Assembly: GCA_946887045.1 (NCBI GenBank)
Contig: CAMPKC010000061.1
Coordinates: 1-26,892, forward strand
Direction of reading: 5' to 3'
Length of the DNA stretch: 26,892 nucleotides
DNA from: an uncultured Sphingobacteriaceae bacterium
Lineage (GTDB): Bacteria; Bacteroidota; Bacteroidia; Sphingobacteriales; Sphingobacteriaceae
This document shows positions 20,098 through 26,892 of this stretch, piece by piece. A program made the position numbers and the translations under genes. Within the stretch, counting starts at the first letter, position 1. The number at the start of each line of letters is the position of its first letter. The notes under the pieces were generated by a model. It did not search any database, was not told the origin of the DNA, and worked only from the letters and a program-made list of their open reading frames with translations.

Positions 20098-20682
20098 ATG
20101 GATAACATTCTTGAGAAAATTAAAGATTTCGCAGATAAAGCTCATGGTGATCAGAAGAGAAAGTACACATCCGAGAGATACATTGTTCATCCGATTAGAG
20201 TAATGCAAATCTGCAAGGAATATACAAATGAATTACCATTACTGGCAGCCGCATTATTACACGATGTGCTTGAAGATACTCCCACTACACAGGATGAAAT
20301 AAAAGAATATTTAATTGGCTTGATGGATATAAGGCAAGCCAACTACTCGTTAAAACTGGTCATTGAACTCACCGACGTTTATACAAAAGATAAATATCCG
20401 AATTGGAACCGCAGAAAAAGGAAAGCCGCAGAAACAACGCGCATAGAGAAAACTTGCGCCGATTCACAGACCATAAAATATGCTGACATTATTGACAACT
20501 GTATAGAAATTATAGATTACGATCGGAACTTCGCTAACGTATTCTTGCGCGAATGCAGAAGCATTCTAAAAAAAATCCCAAATGGGAATGGACAGCTTTA
20601 TGAAATGGCGGTAAAAACGGTGGAGGATTGTATTTATAAACTGAATGGACAAAAGCACAAACCAAAGCATCCGCTTACCTAA
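20098..20682 (+). CDS. Stand-alone HD hydrolase, Rel/Mesh1-like
   Basis: The 194-residue protein matches the metal-dependent hydrolase domain of RelA/SpoT enzymes in length and motif order: His31 in YIVHPIRV, His55-Asp56 in LLHDVLEDT (with Glu59-Asp60), a charged VIELTDVYTKDKYPN region, and Asp130 in IKYADIIDN. These are the four metal ligands and the ED pair that distinguish (p)ppGpp 3'-pyrophosphohydrolases (Mesh1, small alarmone hydrolases) from generic HD proteins. No synthetase domain follows. It may therefore remove an alarmone, or a related pyrophosphorylated nucleotide; this is inference. I start it at ATG 20098, where AGAGAG precedes the codon and family similarity begins; an ATG at 20002 would add 32 unlikely residues. 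It stands alone behind the efflux terminator, with its promoter presumably in 19945-20090. Confidence 0.82.
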   Translation: MDNILEKIKDFADKAHGDQKRKYTSERYIVHPIRVMQICKEYTNELPLLAAALLHDVLEDTPTTQDEIKEYLIGLMDIRQANYSLKLVIELTDVYTKDKYPNWNRRKRKAAETTRIEKTCADSQTIKYADIIDNCIEIIDYDRNFANVFLRECRSILKKIPNGNGQLYEMAVKTVEDCIYKLNGQKHKPKHPLT

Positions 20683-20797
20683 ATTTTGCCGCAAATCTAA
20701 ATAGCGGCATTTGTGCCGAATTCGCAGTAGTTCCAAACCTTTCTATCTGCCGCAAGTTTGAATTATAAAGATTGAGGACGTAACAAAAAAATCTGTT

Positions 20798-21415
20798 ATG
20801 GGAGAAAAAAATTATACAGGAATAGTCCCCGAGCATAATACCGGAGAAATAATTAACTCAGTAAATTCGATCGAGTTAAACAATACTGATGAAGCAAAGG
20901 CTTTCTTTACCAAGGTTAAACAGCGACTGCTGGATGTGAATTCCTGGCACAAAATAGCGGGAGTGTTTACTGCCAACTTTCAATTAACTGACAAAGAAGG
21001 AGATGATGTGAACAGAACAGTTAAAAAAGGGGATCACTTTAGGGTCAACATACCCGGACCTGGCTCCGTTACCGGAGATGGTTATGACTGGGTGCATGTG
21101 GAAGATATAAATTCGATATCGGAGGGAGACGTTGAAAGTCTTGGAATCCGTGTCAGACCCGCCTCTAACCCCAAATCCGATTCGCAAGAAATCGCTCACT
21201 TTTACTCAGAAGATTCGACCAGCAACTTTACCGTGACTCGGGAGGGTAAGAAAATCACTGCAGGAATTTATGACCGGAATATAAATCCTAATAAGGATGC
21301 AAACCCGCTGGACAAAACCCGTGATCTGCTTGTAGGACTTGGCGCTATTGCGGGATTTTCAAAATTTCAATGGGACAAGCTAGCTAAAGGATTATTAGAA
21401 AGAGAGGCAGGATGA
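20798..21415 (+). CDS. Protein of unknown function, 205 aa
   Basis: I do not recognise a named domain. The protein has no signal peptide, no membrane segment and no cysteine, so a soluble cytoplasmic protein is expected. A well-structured central part (about 40-150) contains LLDVNSWHKIAG, FQLTD, KKGDHFRVNIPGPGSVTGDGYDW, VHVEDI and a strand-rich stretch; the GD-x-R-V-x-IPGPG segment looks like a conserved core. The C-terminus (about 160-205) is helical and charged. It begins 115 nt after the HD gene and converges with a small membrane protein gene 16 nt from its end. The start has no Shine-Dalgarno, normal for this phylum. I recall similar unnamed proteins in Sphingobacteriaceae but cannot verify this. 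Confidence 0.75.
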   Translation: MGEKNYTGIVPEHNTGEIINSVNSIELNNTDEAKAFFTKVKQRLLDVNSWHKIAGVFTANFQLTDKEGDDVNRTVKKGDHFRVNIPGPGSVTGDGYDWVHVEDINSISEGDVESLGIRVRPASNPKSDSQEIAHFYSEDSTSNFTVTREGKKITAGIYDRNINPNKDANPLDKTRDLLVGLGAIAGFSKFQWDKLAKGLLEREAG

Positions 21416-21431
21416 ATTGTTAATACACCTG

Positions 21432-21806
21432 TCAATTGGCAACAGCCCTTTTCTTAAAAAAATTGACATATACTGAAGCTATAACAGCGAAGCCGAATAA
21501 TACGAGCGTCAATGTATCGATTAAACAAGCATTAATATTTTCTCCGCTCATTTTATCAGCAAAGTACTTAATAAACGAGTTGGGTAAATTCTCCTCGCCC
21601 AATTTCTCTTTCACCTGCCATTGCAAGTCTGTTATAAAACAATACCCAAAGCCGTACCAAAAACCCAGGATAAACCAGGAGGTGGCGGTTAAAATTAAAC
21701 AATAAAAATGCAGCCTCCTGGTACCTTCCCAGATCCAGCCTAAAAGATTGAATCCGATAATAGCGATATGAAGCACGGTAAAGAACGCATCCAGAACTTG
21801 TAACAT
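21432..21806 (-). CDS. Small membrane protein, DUF2784-like
   Basis: The 124-residue protein has three hydrophobic segments (about 6-25, 32-50 and 97-116) and no signal peptide. The segment GYCFITDLQWQVK after helix 2, followed by a helical KEKLG stretch, resembles the GYCPLTDWHWQVK motif of DUF2784 membrane proteins; the match is from memory. The C-terminus ends in a basic KKRAV tail. Function is unknown. It converges with the 205-aa gene and its upstream side opens onto the long 433-nt intergenic region shared with the GT4 gene. Confidence 0.7.
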   Translation of the reverse strand: MLQVLDAFFTVLHIAIIGFNLLGWIWEGTRRLHFYCLILTATSWFILGFWYGFGYCFITDLQWQVKEKLGEENLPNSFIKYFADKMSGENINACLIDTLTLVLFGFAVIASVYVNFFKKRAVAN

Positions 21807-22143
21807 ATTATCAACGGCTTAACAGCAACAAAGGAACTTTCAGCACACAAAAAGGTTTAATGTTTTTAGGATCGCTTACATCCGGCGGAGTTTATGATAT
21901 AATGGTCAATTTCAGATCATCATAAAAGAATTCTCCTCACTCATTTCGACAAAGAGATGCTAAATAATCTCCACCATCTAAAGTTGAATTATGCGATTGA
22001 AGATCAAAAAATAGAGCTATAAATAGGAAAAATATAAAGATAACGCCTTCCGGTAAATAATATTTAATAAAAACAAAAGCACTTTTTCAGACATTATTTC
22101 TAGTGAACCAACGCTTAGGATATCAAATTCCGGGAGAAATAAG

Positions 22144-22227
22144 ATGGGGCAGAAAATAATTAACAATAGAAAAAGTGGGGCCACCCCGAATGCGAAAATA
22201 GCACATTCTATACAAATTAACAGATAA
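22144..22227 (+). CDS. Possible 27-codon leader peptide of the GT4 gene
   Basis: ATG at 22144 opens a 27-codon frame (MGQKIINNRK..., ending QINR) that stops at TAA 22225-22227. That TAA is the first three bases of the TAAGGAGGTGA ribosome-binding site of GT4. The peptide is basic and contains no run of one amino acid that would suggest classic attenuation. The A/G-rich GGGAGAAATAAG upstream could help initiation. It may be a chance frame; the position of its stop is the reason to list it. Confidence 0.3.
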   Translation: MGQKIINNRKSGATPNAKIAHSIQINR

Positions 22228-22235
22228 GGAGGTGA
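22225..22235 (+). promoter_or_regulatory. Full-length Shine-Dalgarno before GT4
   Basis: TAAGGAGGTGA can pair over all 11 positions with the usual 16S 3' end. It ends 4 nt before the ATG at 22240. All other genes in this window lack such a site, as expected for Bacteroidota, whose ribosomes hide the anti-Shine-Dalgarno. Confidence 0.85.
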
Positions 22236-22239
22236 AGCT

Positions 22240-23316
22240 ATGAAAATTGCACAAATAGCTCCTCTATATGAAGCAGTACCCCCAATTCTGTATGGAGGAA
22301 CTGAACGCGTAGTACATTATCTTACAGAAGAGCTAATCAAAGAAGGCCACGAAGTAACATTGTTCGCTTCAGGTGATTCGGTTACCAGTGCCAGATTGAT
22401 TTCAAATGTAGACACCGGATTACGCTTAAAACCGGACTGCATAGACTCTCTGGCTCATCATATTGTTCAGATTCAGGAAGTAAAAGAACGAATTCATGAA
22501 TTTGATATACTTCATTTTCACATCGATTACCTTCATTTTCCATTTACTGAAGACCTCAGCATTCCAAGCGTAACAACGCTACATGGCAGATTAGACATTC
22601 CGGACTTAGCAGCCGTCTACAATAAGTTTCGAAGTCAGAAAGTGATCTCTATTTCCCGAAATCAGCAAAAGCCATTATCTCAGGCGAATTGGGCCGGCGC
22701 AGTGCATCACGGACTCCCTCTGGATTTACACGCCCCAGGGCAGGGCCAGGGCGGCTATCTGGCGTTCGTTGGCCGAATATCTCCGGAAAAGGGAATAATA
22801 GAGGCAATTGAAATTGCAAAAGCATCTGATACCCCTTTAAAAATAGCTGCCAAGATTGATAATGCAGACAAGGAATACTATGAAACACATATTAAACATT
22901 TGCTGGATCATCCTTTAATTACTTTTTATGGCGAGATAAATGAAAAACAGAAAACGGAGTTTATGGGAAATGCAAAAGCAGTACTTTTTCCGATACAATG
23001 GGAAGAACCGTTTGGTATGGTGATGATCGAAGCAATGGCCTGCGGAACACCAGTCATTGCATTTAGTCGCGGATCGGTTCCCGAAGTGATCGATGACAAA
23101 CAATCCGGCTTCATCGTAAAGTCCGTTGAAGAAGCAGTTGCGGCTGTTTATCAATTACCGCAGCTTAGCCGAAATAGAGTGAGGAAAGTGTTTGAAGAAC
23201 GATTTGCTGCTTCAAGAATGGCTAAGGATTATCTTAATATCTATAACTCGATTATAACGGCTCATGGATCAGAGAATAAAGAAGATTTCATCATGAAGCC
23301 TGTTTATAATAATTAA
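22240..23316 (+). CDS. GT4 family glycosyltransferase
   Basis: The 358-residue protein is a GT-B fold retaining transferase. The N-terminal half has the glycine loop PPILYGGTERVVHYL and TLFASGDS. The C-terminal half has FVGRISPEKGI (donor-binding region) and the E-x7-E motif Glu256-Glu264 in EEPFGMVMIEAMACGTPV, followed by SRGSVPEVI. No signal or membrane segment is seen, so it acts in the cytoplasm on a nucleotide-activated sugar. It is about 80 nt upstream of a glycogen-debranching-like gene; together they suggest alpha-glucan or glycoside metabolism rather than surface polysaccharide synthesis. The start is fixed by the strong ribosome-binding site and the MKIAQIAPL start typical of the family. 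Its translation signal is unlike that of its neighbours, which could mean transfer from another phylum or special control. The acceptor is unknown. Confidence 0.93.
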   Translation: MKIAQIAPLYEAVPPILYGGTERVVHYLTEELIKEGHEVTLFASGDSVTSARLISNVDTGLRLKPDCIDSLAHHIVQIQEVKERIHEFDILHFHIDYLHFPFTEDLSIPSVTTLHGRLDIPDLAAVYNKFRSQKVISISRNQQKPLSQANWAGAVHHGLPLDLHAPGQGQGGYLAFVGRISPEKGIIEAIEIAKASDTPLKIAAKIDNADKEYYETHIKHLLDHPLITFYGEINEKQKTEFMGNAKAVLFPIQWEEPFGMVMIEAMACGTPVIAFSRGSVPEVIDDKQSGFIVKSVEEAVAAVYQLPQLSRNRVRKVFEERFAASRMAKDYLNIYNSIITAHGSENKEDFIMKPVYNN

Positions 23317-23396
23317 GCGCCCGAAAAGGGAAGCAATAACAAATGGTATAAAGATTGATTGATATATAATTTAATGGTGCAAGCAAAATAGGTGTT

Positions 23397-25562
23397 ATGC
23401 AAACAGATGGATCTTTAATAGAAGAGGATAAATTCCATATCTCGCCGGATGCTGTAAATGCAGATGACAAAATAAACATCCTAAATCATTCAAACACGTT
23501 TGGAATTTTCGACAGATGGGGTAACATTCATCCTCATGGGAAAATGGTTCAGGGAATATACCATGAAGGCACGAGATATATTAACAGACTTGTTCTTTCT
23601 ATTAATCGTCATAAACCCCTTTTACTTAGCAGCAATATAAAAGAGGATAACGATATTCTCTCCGTAGATCTTACGAATCCGGCAATTACTTCATGCAACC
23701 TACCTGATAACACTATTCATATTTCGCGAAATCTTTTTATTCGTGACGGCGCCTTTTACGAGGAGATCGATTGCAGTCATTTCGGCAGCAAAGAATGTTC
23801 GTTCACTTTGGAGCTTGCATTTGATGGTGATTTTAAAGATATTTTTGAAATCAGGGGAATCAACAGATATGTTGTTAAAAATCATGTCAAATATTGCGAT
23901 CCAGGCGATGATTGTATGATGGAGTACCAAGGACTTGATGGGATAAAAAGAACAAGTGTTTTTAATGTAATAACCGAGGCTGACTACAGTATTAAAGAAA
24001 ACAGAGTTCTGTTTAATATAAATCTCGAACCTTTAAATCCCTTGAAAATAACCTATTCCTTACGGTTTTTATCAGGCGATCATAATCACACAACCATCAG
24101 TTACGATCAGGCAAAAAGCCTAATCGAACAGGAGAGGAACAAAACCAGCATATTATTCGCTGACATCCATACGTCCAACGAACAGTTCAATCATTGGATA
24201 AGCCGTTCCAAAGCCGATTTGCTTTCGCTTTTAGCACAAACAGAAACAGGCAGATATCCGTACGCAGGGGTGCCTTGGTATAATACACCGTTTGGCCGCG
24301 ATGGCATTATTACCGGTATCGAAACATTATGGCTAATACCCGAAATAAGCAGGGACGTTCTATCCTTTCTAGCTTCTAAGCAAGCTACGGAGCTTATTCC
24401 GGAAAAAGACGCTGAACCAGGGAAAATTCTTCACGAGGCGCGTACAGGCGAAATGGCTAATACTGGCGAAGTACCTTTCAAAGAGTATTATGGCACCATC
24501 GATGCAACCCCTTTGTTTATTATGCTCGCAGGCATGTATTATGAGCGAACAGCAGACCTGGAGCTAATAAAAAGATTATGGCCAAATATCCGGGCAGCGA
24601 TAGAATGGATAAATAACTATGGTGATCTGGACGCAGACGGCTTTGTAGAATATGAACACAAGGCAAAAAATGGTCTTACGAATCAAGGATGGAAAGATTC
24701 CTATGATTCTATAATGGACGAATTCGGCGAATTAGCCGAAACACCAATTGCGTTATGCGAGGTGCAAGCCTATGTGTATGCAGCCAAACAGCATGCTGCC
24801 AAACTCGCCTTAATTTTAAACGAACCCGATCTGGCAGATCATCTATCTAAAGAAGCCAGAGAGCTAAAGCACAACTTTAATGAAAAGTTTTGGGATAAGG
24901 AGCTGAAATGCTATGTCCTCGCCCTCGACGGAAACAAAAAACCATGCAGAGTAATCTCGTCAAACGCGGGGCACTGTTTGTTTACCGGCATAGCCGACGA
25001 GGATAAGGCAAGAACCCTTGCTGACACGCTATTAGGTAGCGATATGTTTAGCGGGTGGGGAATACGCACTCTTTCATCCTCAGCAAAAAGATATAATCCA
25101 ATGTCTTACCATAACGGTTCTATCTGGCCGCATGACAATGCGCTTATTGCATACGGTCTGGCGCAATACGGGCTTAGAGAACACGTTTTAAAGCTTACGC
25201 AGGCAATATTTCAGGCTTCATTATACATTGAACTGCAACGTCTACCTGAATTATATTGTGGTTTTGAAAGAAGACAGAGCGAGGGGCCAACATTATATCC
25301 GGTTGCCTGTTCACCGCAAGCCTGGTCTGTTGCTGTTGTATTTATACTATTGCAGGCATGTTTTCAGGTAAAAATAGATGCACTCACAAAAACAATTTCA
25401 TTTGACCGGCCTATTCTTCCTGAATATCTTGAACATGTTTCAGTATCCAACCTTATCCTGGACAACGGGGTATGCAGTTTGATATTTAAGAGATTTCATA
25501 ATGATGTGACCTTTAATTTATTACAAAAGCCCTCTAACTGGGAAATATTGATCAAGAAATAG
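23397..25562 (+). CDS. Amylo-alpha-1,6-glucosidase-like glycoside hydrolase
   Basis: The 721-residue protein has the length and two-part structure of bacterial glycogen-debranching-type enzymes: an N-terminal beta domain (about 30-240, starting NTFGIFDRWGNIHPHG) and an alpha/alpha toroid (about 260-690). Landmarks of the toroid are YAGVPWYNTPFGRDG, DATPLFIMLAGMYYERT, the acidic-residue motif NQGWKDS (429-435, Asp434), SSNAGHCLFTGI, YHNGSIWPHDNALIAYGL and PVACSPQAWSVA. There is no signal peptide, so it works in the cytoplasm, probably removing alpha-1,6 or terminal glucose units from an alpha-glucan or related glucoside. Many proteins named this way have not been tested, so substrate is uncertain. 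It starts at ATG 23397 behind AGGTG, 80 nt after the GT4 gene, with no terminator between them. Confidence 0.9.
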   Translation: MQTDGSLIEEDKFHISPDAVNADDKINILNHSNTFGIFDRWGNIHPHGKMVQGIYHEGTRYINRLVLSINRHKPLLLSSNIKEDNDILSVDLTNPAITSCNLPDNTIHISRNLFIRDGAFYEEIDCSHFGSKECSFTLELAFDGDFKDIFEIRGINRYVVKNHVKYCDPGDDCMMEYQGLDGIKRTSVFNVITEADYSIKENRVLFNINLEPLNPLKITYSLRFLSGDHNHTTISYDQAKSLIEQERNKTSILFADIHTSNEQFNHWISRSKADLLSLLAQTETGRYPYAGVPWYNTPFGRDGIITGIETLWLIPEISRDVLSFLASKQATELIPEKDAEPGKILHEARTGEMANTGEVPFKEYYGTIDATPLFIMLAGMYYERTADLELIKRLWPNIRAAIEWINNYGDLDADGFVEYEHKAKNGLTNQGWKDSYDSIMDEFGELAETPIALCEVQAYVYAAKQHAAKLALILNEPDLADHLSKEARELKHNFNEKFWDKELKCYVLALDGNKKPCRVISSNAGHCLFTGIADEDKARTLADTLLGSDMFSGWGIRTLSSSAKRYNPMSYHNGSIWPHDNALIAYGLAQYGLREHVLKLTQAIFQASLYIELQRLPELYCGFERRQSEGPTLYPVACSPQAWSVAVVFILLQACFQVKIDALTKTISFDRPILPEYLEHVSVSNLILDNGVCSLIFKRFHNDVTFNLLQKPSNWEILIKK

Positions 25563-25664
25563 TCCTTTCGAAAGAATGTAAAACGACGATTTCAGCCCCG
25601 TTTATCCGAACGCTGGAATCCAGTATCGCGAAAAATTGGTCAGAAGTAAAAATAGGATGCGTAC

Positions 25665-25702
25665 AAAAAAGCCGCCTACGTTGACACGAGGCGGCCTTTT
25701 TT
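25665..25702. terminator. Bidirectional intrinsic terminator
   Basis: GCCGCCT (25671-25677) and AGGCGGC (25689-25695) form a 7-bp GC-rich stem with an 11-nt loop, flanked by AAAAAA on the left and, after one C, TTTTTT on the right. It can stop both the debranching-enzyme transcript (plus) and the desaturase transcript (minus), whose stop codon at 25708 is 6 nt away. Confidence 0.9.
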
Positions 25703-25707
25703 CCTGG

Positions 25708-26691
25708 TTACATAGCATGTATCCAGCTGAAATGATACTGTAGCGTAGGTGGTTTCATTCTCTCAGCAAGCCTGATCAAACGATCAGGTAATTTCACTAT
25801 ATAATCGCGGGCTTTTTCACCTGAGTCATCTAAACCGGTTACCTTTTCAATCTCCCAGGCTTCTATTAAATCACGTAAAATATCTACATAATCAACGGCA
25901 GTGTAAACGCCTAACCGCTGTGCTGCATCGGCGAAGTGGGTGAATGTCTCGCCTGCCTTCTTTCCTAATTCCCGTAAAAAATGAGCTGGCATAACAATCT
26001 TTTTTCGCATCATATCTTCAAATGCAATCATAACCTCATTAGGGTCGACTTTCATTATTTGATAGATAAAATCCATGTATGCTTTCGCGTGGCGGGCTTC
26101 GTCGCCAGCGATAAATCCACACATCTTAGAAAGTAGCGTGTCGCCCTCCTTCTTTGCAAGAGAAGCTACCCTTCTATGTGAAACATTGGTAGCAAGCTCC
26201 TGAAAACTGGTATAGATGAAATTCCTGTAGGGATCTCTGTCTGTACCAATATCAAATCCATCAGCAATCAGATACTGAGTAGAAATCTCCATCTGACGCA
26301 TATTTACACGTCCGGATAAATACAAATACTTATTTAATAAGTCGCCATGTCGATTTTCCTCACCAGTCCAATGTCTTAACCATTTCATCCAGCCGCCTTC
26401 CTCGTCCTTGGAAACGCCTTCAACTGTAGCCAGCCAGGATTCGTAAGTGGGTAAGGCCTCTTCGGTAATAGTGTCGCCGATGAGTACTGCAAAGAAATCA
26501 TAAGGCAGGCCTTTCGCAGTTTCCTGCAACTCCTTAACCTCCTGTAAAAAATTCTCGCTGCTTGAATCTGGTAAAAAATCAGCAGGCTGCCATATTGTAT
26601 CTATTGGCTTTAAATACTCACCAATATTATCCAGCATATATTTTTCAATATGCTGCATTACTTCTCTTCTTGCACCGTAATTGATGTTCAT
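25708..26691 (-). CDS. Acyl-ACP desaturase (stearoyl-ACP desaturase type)
   Basis: The 327-residue soluble di-iron enzyme introduces a double bond into a fatty acid bound to acyl carrier protein, making unsaturated membrane lipids. The two E-x2-H motifs are visible: Glu112-His115 in EENRHGDLLNKYL and Glu198-His201 in DEARHAKAYMDF. The remaining ligands are expected in GDTITEEALPTYES and in the FQELATNVSH helix. Length and order match plant and bacterial stearoyl-ACP desaturases. It uses oxygen and ferredoxin-type electrons, so an aerobic organism is implied. It is a single-gene unit between the bidirectional terminator and the rRNA operon terminator, with its own promoter. The N-terminus starts MNINYGARREVM with no targeting peptide. 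Confidence 0.96.
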   Translation of the reverse strand: MNINYGARREVMQHIEKYMLDNIGEYLKPIDTIWQPADFLPDSSSENFLQEVKELQETAKGLPYDFFAVLIGDTITEEALPTYESWLATVEGVSKDEEGGWMKWLRHWTGEENRHGDLLNKYLYLSGRVNMRQMEISTQYLIADGFDIGTDRDPYRNFIYTSFQELATNVSHRRVASLAKKEGDTLLSKMCGFIAGDEARHAKAYMDFIYQIMKVDPNEVMIAFEDMMRKKIVMPAHFLRELGKKAGETFTHFADAAQRLGVYTAVDYVDILRDLIEAWEIEKVTGLDDSGEKARDYIVKLPDRLIRLAERMKPPTLQYHFSWIHAM

Positions 26692-26708
26692 GCTTTTTGT
26701 TAAAGAGG

Positions 26709-26716
26709 CAAAGATA
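26709..26716 (-). promoter_or_regulatory. -7 promoter element of the desaturase gene
   Basis: On the minus strand this is TATCTTTG, an exact TAnnTTTG. No convincing TTTG lies 17-23 nt upstream. The start would be near 26702, about 10 nt before the ATG at 26691, so the leader is short and lacks a ribosome-binding site. Confidence 0.5.
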
Positions 26717-26789
26717 AAGATATAAATGAAATCTTAGCCATGTTGTATTAATAGAAACGATCGAGTAAAAAGATAGTTTTGAGAGTAAA

Positions 26790-26825
26790 AACAAAAAAGC
26801 CCGTTAGAATGAACTAACGAGCTTT
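26790..26825 (-). terminator. Terminator of the rRNA operon
   Basis: On the minus strand AAAGCTCGTTAG and CTAACGGGCTTT pair over 12 bp with one U-G wobble around a 6-nt loop, followed by TTTGTTTTT. It lies about 35 nt after the 5S end and shields the desaturase gene, which is on the same strand. Confidence 0.9.
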
Positions 26826-26829
26826 AAGA

Positions 26830-26856
26830 TTTTATTCGCATGTAAGCGAAATAAAA
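26830..26856 (-). other. Hairpin just after 5S rRNA
   Basis: Minus strand TTTTATTTCGC and GCGAATAAAA form a 10-bp stem with one bulged T. It directly follows the mature 5S 3' end and is probably part of the processing or termination tail of the rRNA precursor. Confidence 0.5.
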
Positions 26857-26857
26857 G

Positions 26858-26892
26858 TTGGCACCGACCTACTCTCCCACGTGTTACCGCAG
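26858..26892 (-). rRNA. rrf: 5S ribosomal RNA, 3' end (partial)
   Basis: On the minus strand the edge reads CTGCGGTAACACGTGGGAGA and continues to GTAGGTCGGTGCC, the conserved 3' third of Bacteroidota 5S rRNA. About 33-35 nt are inside the window; the rest, and presumably 23S and 16S, lie to the right. The exact 3' end is estimated within 3 nt. Confidence 0.93.

Larger units (their letters stand above)
21807..22239. other. 433-nt intergenic region before the GT4 gene
   Basis: The gap lies between two divergent genes. No TTTG occurs on the plus strand here, so no standard TAnnTTTG promoter for GT4 is visible. A TTGAAG/TATAAA pair with 15 nt between them near 21999-22025 is a weak sigma-70-like alternative. 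An inverted repeat TTTATGAT/ATCATAAA (21891-21898 and 21919-21926) has unknown meaning. The 3' part holds a 27-codon frame and a full Shine-Dalgarno, annotated separately. Confidence 0.5.

Noticed and set aside
20688..20709. GCCGC/GCGGC hairpin after the HD gene as terminator
   Set aside because: Only 5 bp of stem and no U-run after it.
25567..25576. CTTTCGAAAG palindrome after the debranching gene
   Set aside because: Too short and with no loop or U-run; the true terminator is at 25665-25702.

Overview
The window looks like a chromosomal piece of a Bacteroidota genome, most likely Sphingobacteriaceae (Pedobacter/Mucilaginibacter-like). The reasons are the AT-rich composition, a five-domain hybrid two-component sensor of the kind largely restricted to this phylum, TAnnTTTG-type -7 promoter elements, near absence of Shine-Dalgarno sequences, a stearoyl-ACP-type desaturase, and a Bacteroidota-like 5S rRNA end. 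These are judgements from reading; no database search was possible.

Layout. (1) 247-12029, all minus strand: a glycan-degradation locus in the order GH2 beta-galactosidase, a short DUF2264 protein, a long DUF2264 protein, a secreted GH16 endo-glycanase and a hybrid two-component system (HTCS). No SusC/SusD pair lies inside the window. The left edge (1-60) carries what looks like a promoter/operator for a gene further left. (2) 12030-12303: a divergent control region with repeated C-run motifs and promoters for both directions. (3) 12304-19890, plus strand: three consecutive TetR-family regulators followed by a complete RND efflux set (TolC-like outer-membrane protein, membrane-fusion adaptor, RND pump), closed by a strong intrinsic terminator at 19906-19944. 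(4) 20098-21806: small genes - a stand-alone HD hydrolase resembling the (p)ppGpp hydrolase domain of Rel/Mesh1, a 205-aa protein I do not recognise, and a small DUF2784-like membrane protein on the minus strand. (5) 21807-25562: a 433-nt leader region, then a GT4 glycosyltransferase and an amylo-alpha-1,6-glucosidase-like enzyme, probably one operon. (6) 25665-26892: a shared bidirectional terminator, an acyl-ACP desaturase (minus), then the terminator and 3' end of a 5S rRNA gene (minus strand), so an rRNA operon enters from the right.

How the parts work together. The HTCS probably senses an oligosaccharide in the periplasm and activates the glycanase genes; the enzyme mix (GH16 + GH2 + two DUF2264) would suit a branched galactan or glucan, with arabinogalactan-type glycans as one hypothesis. 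The TetR cluster and efflux operon form an independent drug or metabolite export unit, with two of the three repressors apparently recent paralogues. The GT4/debranching pair suggests synthesis and trimming of an alpha-glucan or storage/stress sugar.

Most unusual signals: a full 11-nt Shine-Dalgarno before the GT4 gene, with a 27-codon upstream reading frame stopping inside it; direct repeats in the HTCS and GH2 promoter regions; and the triple TetR arrangement. I found no clear evidence of an entirely new kind of system.
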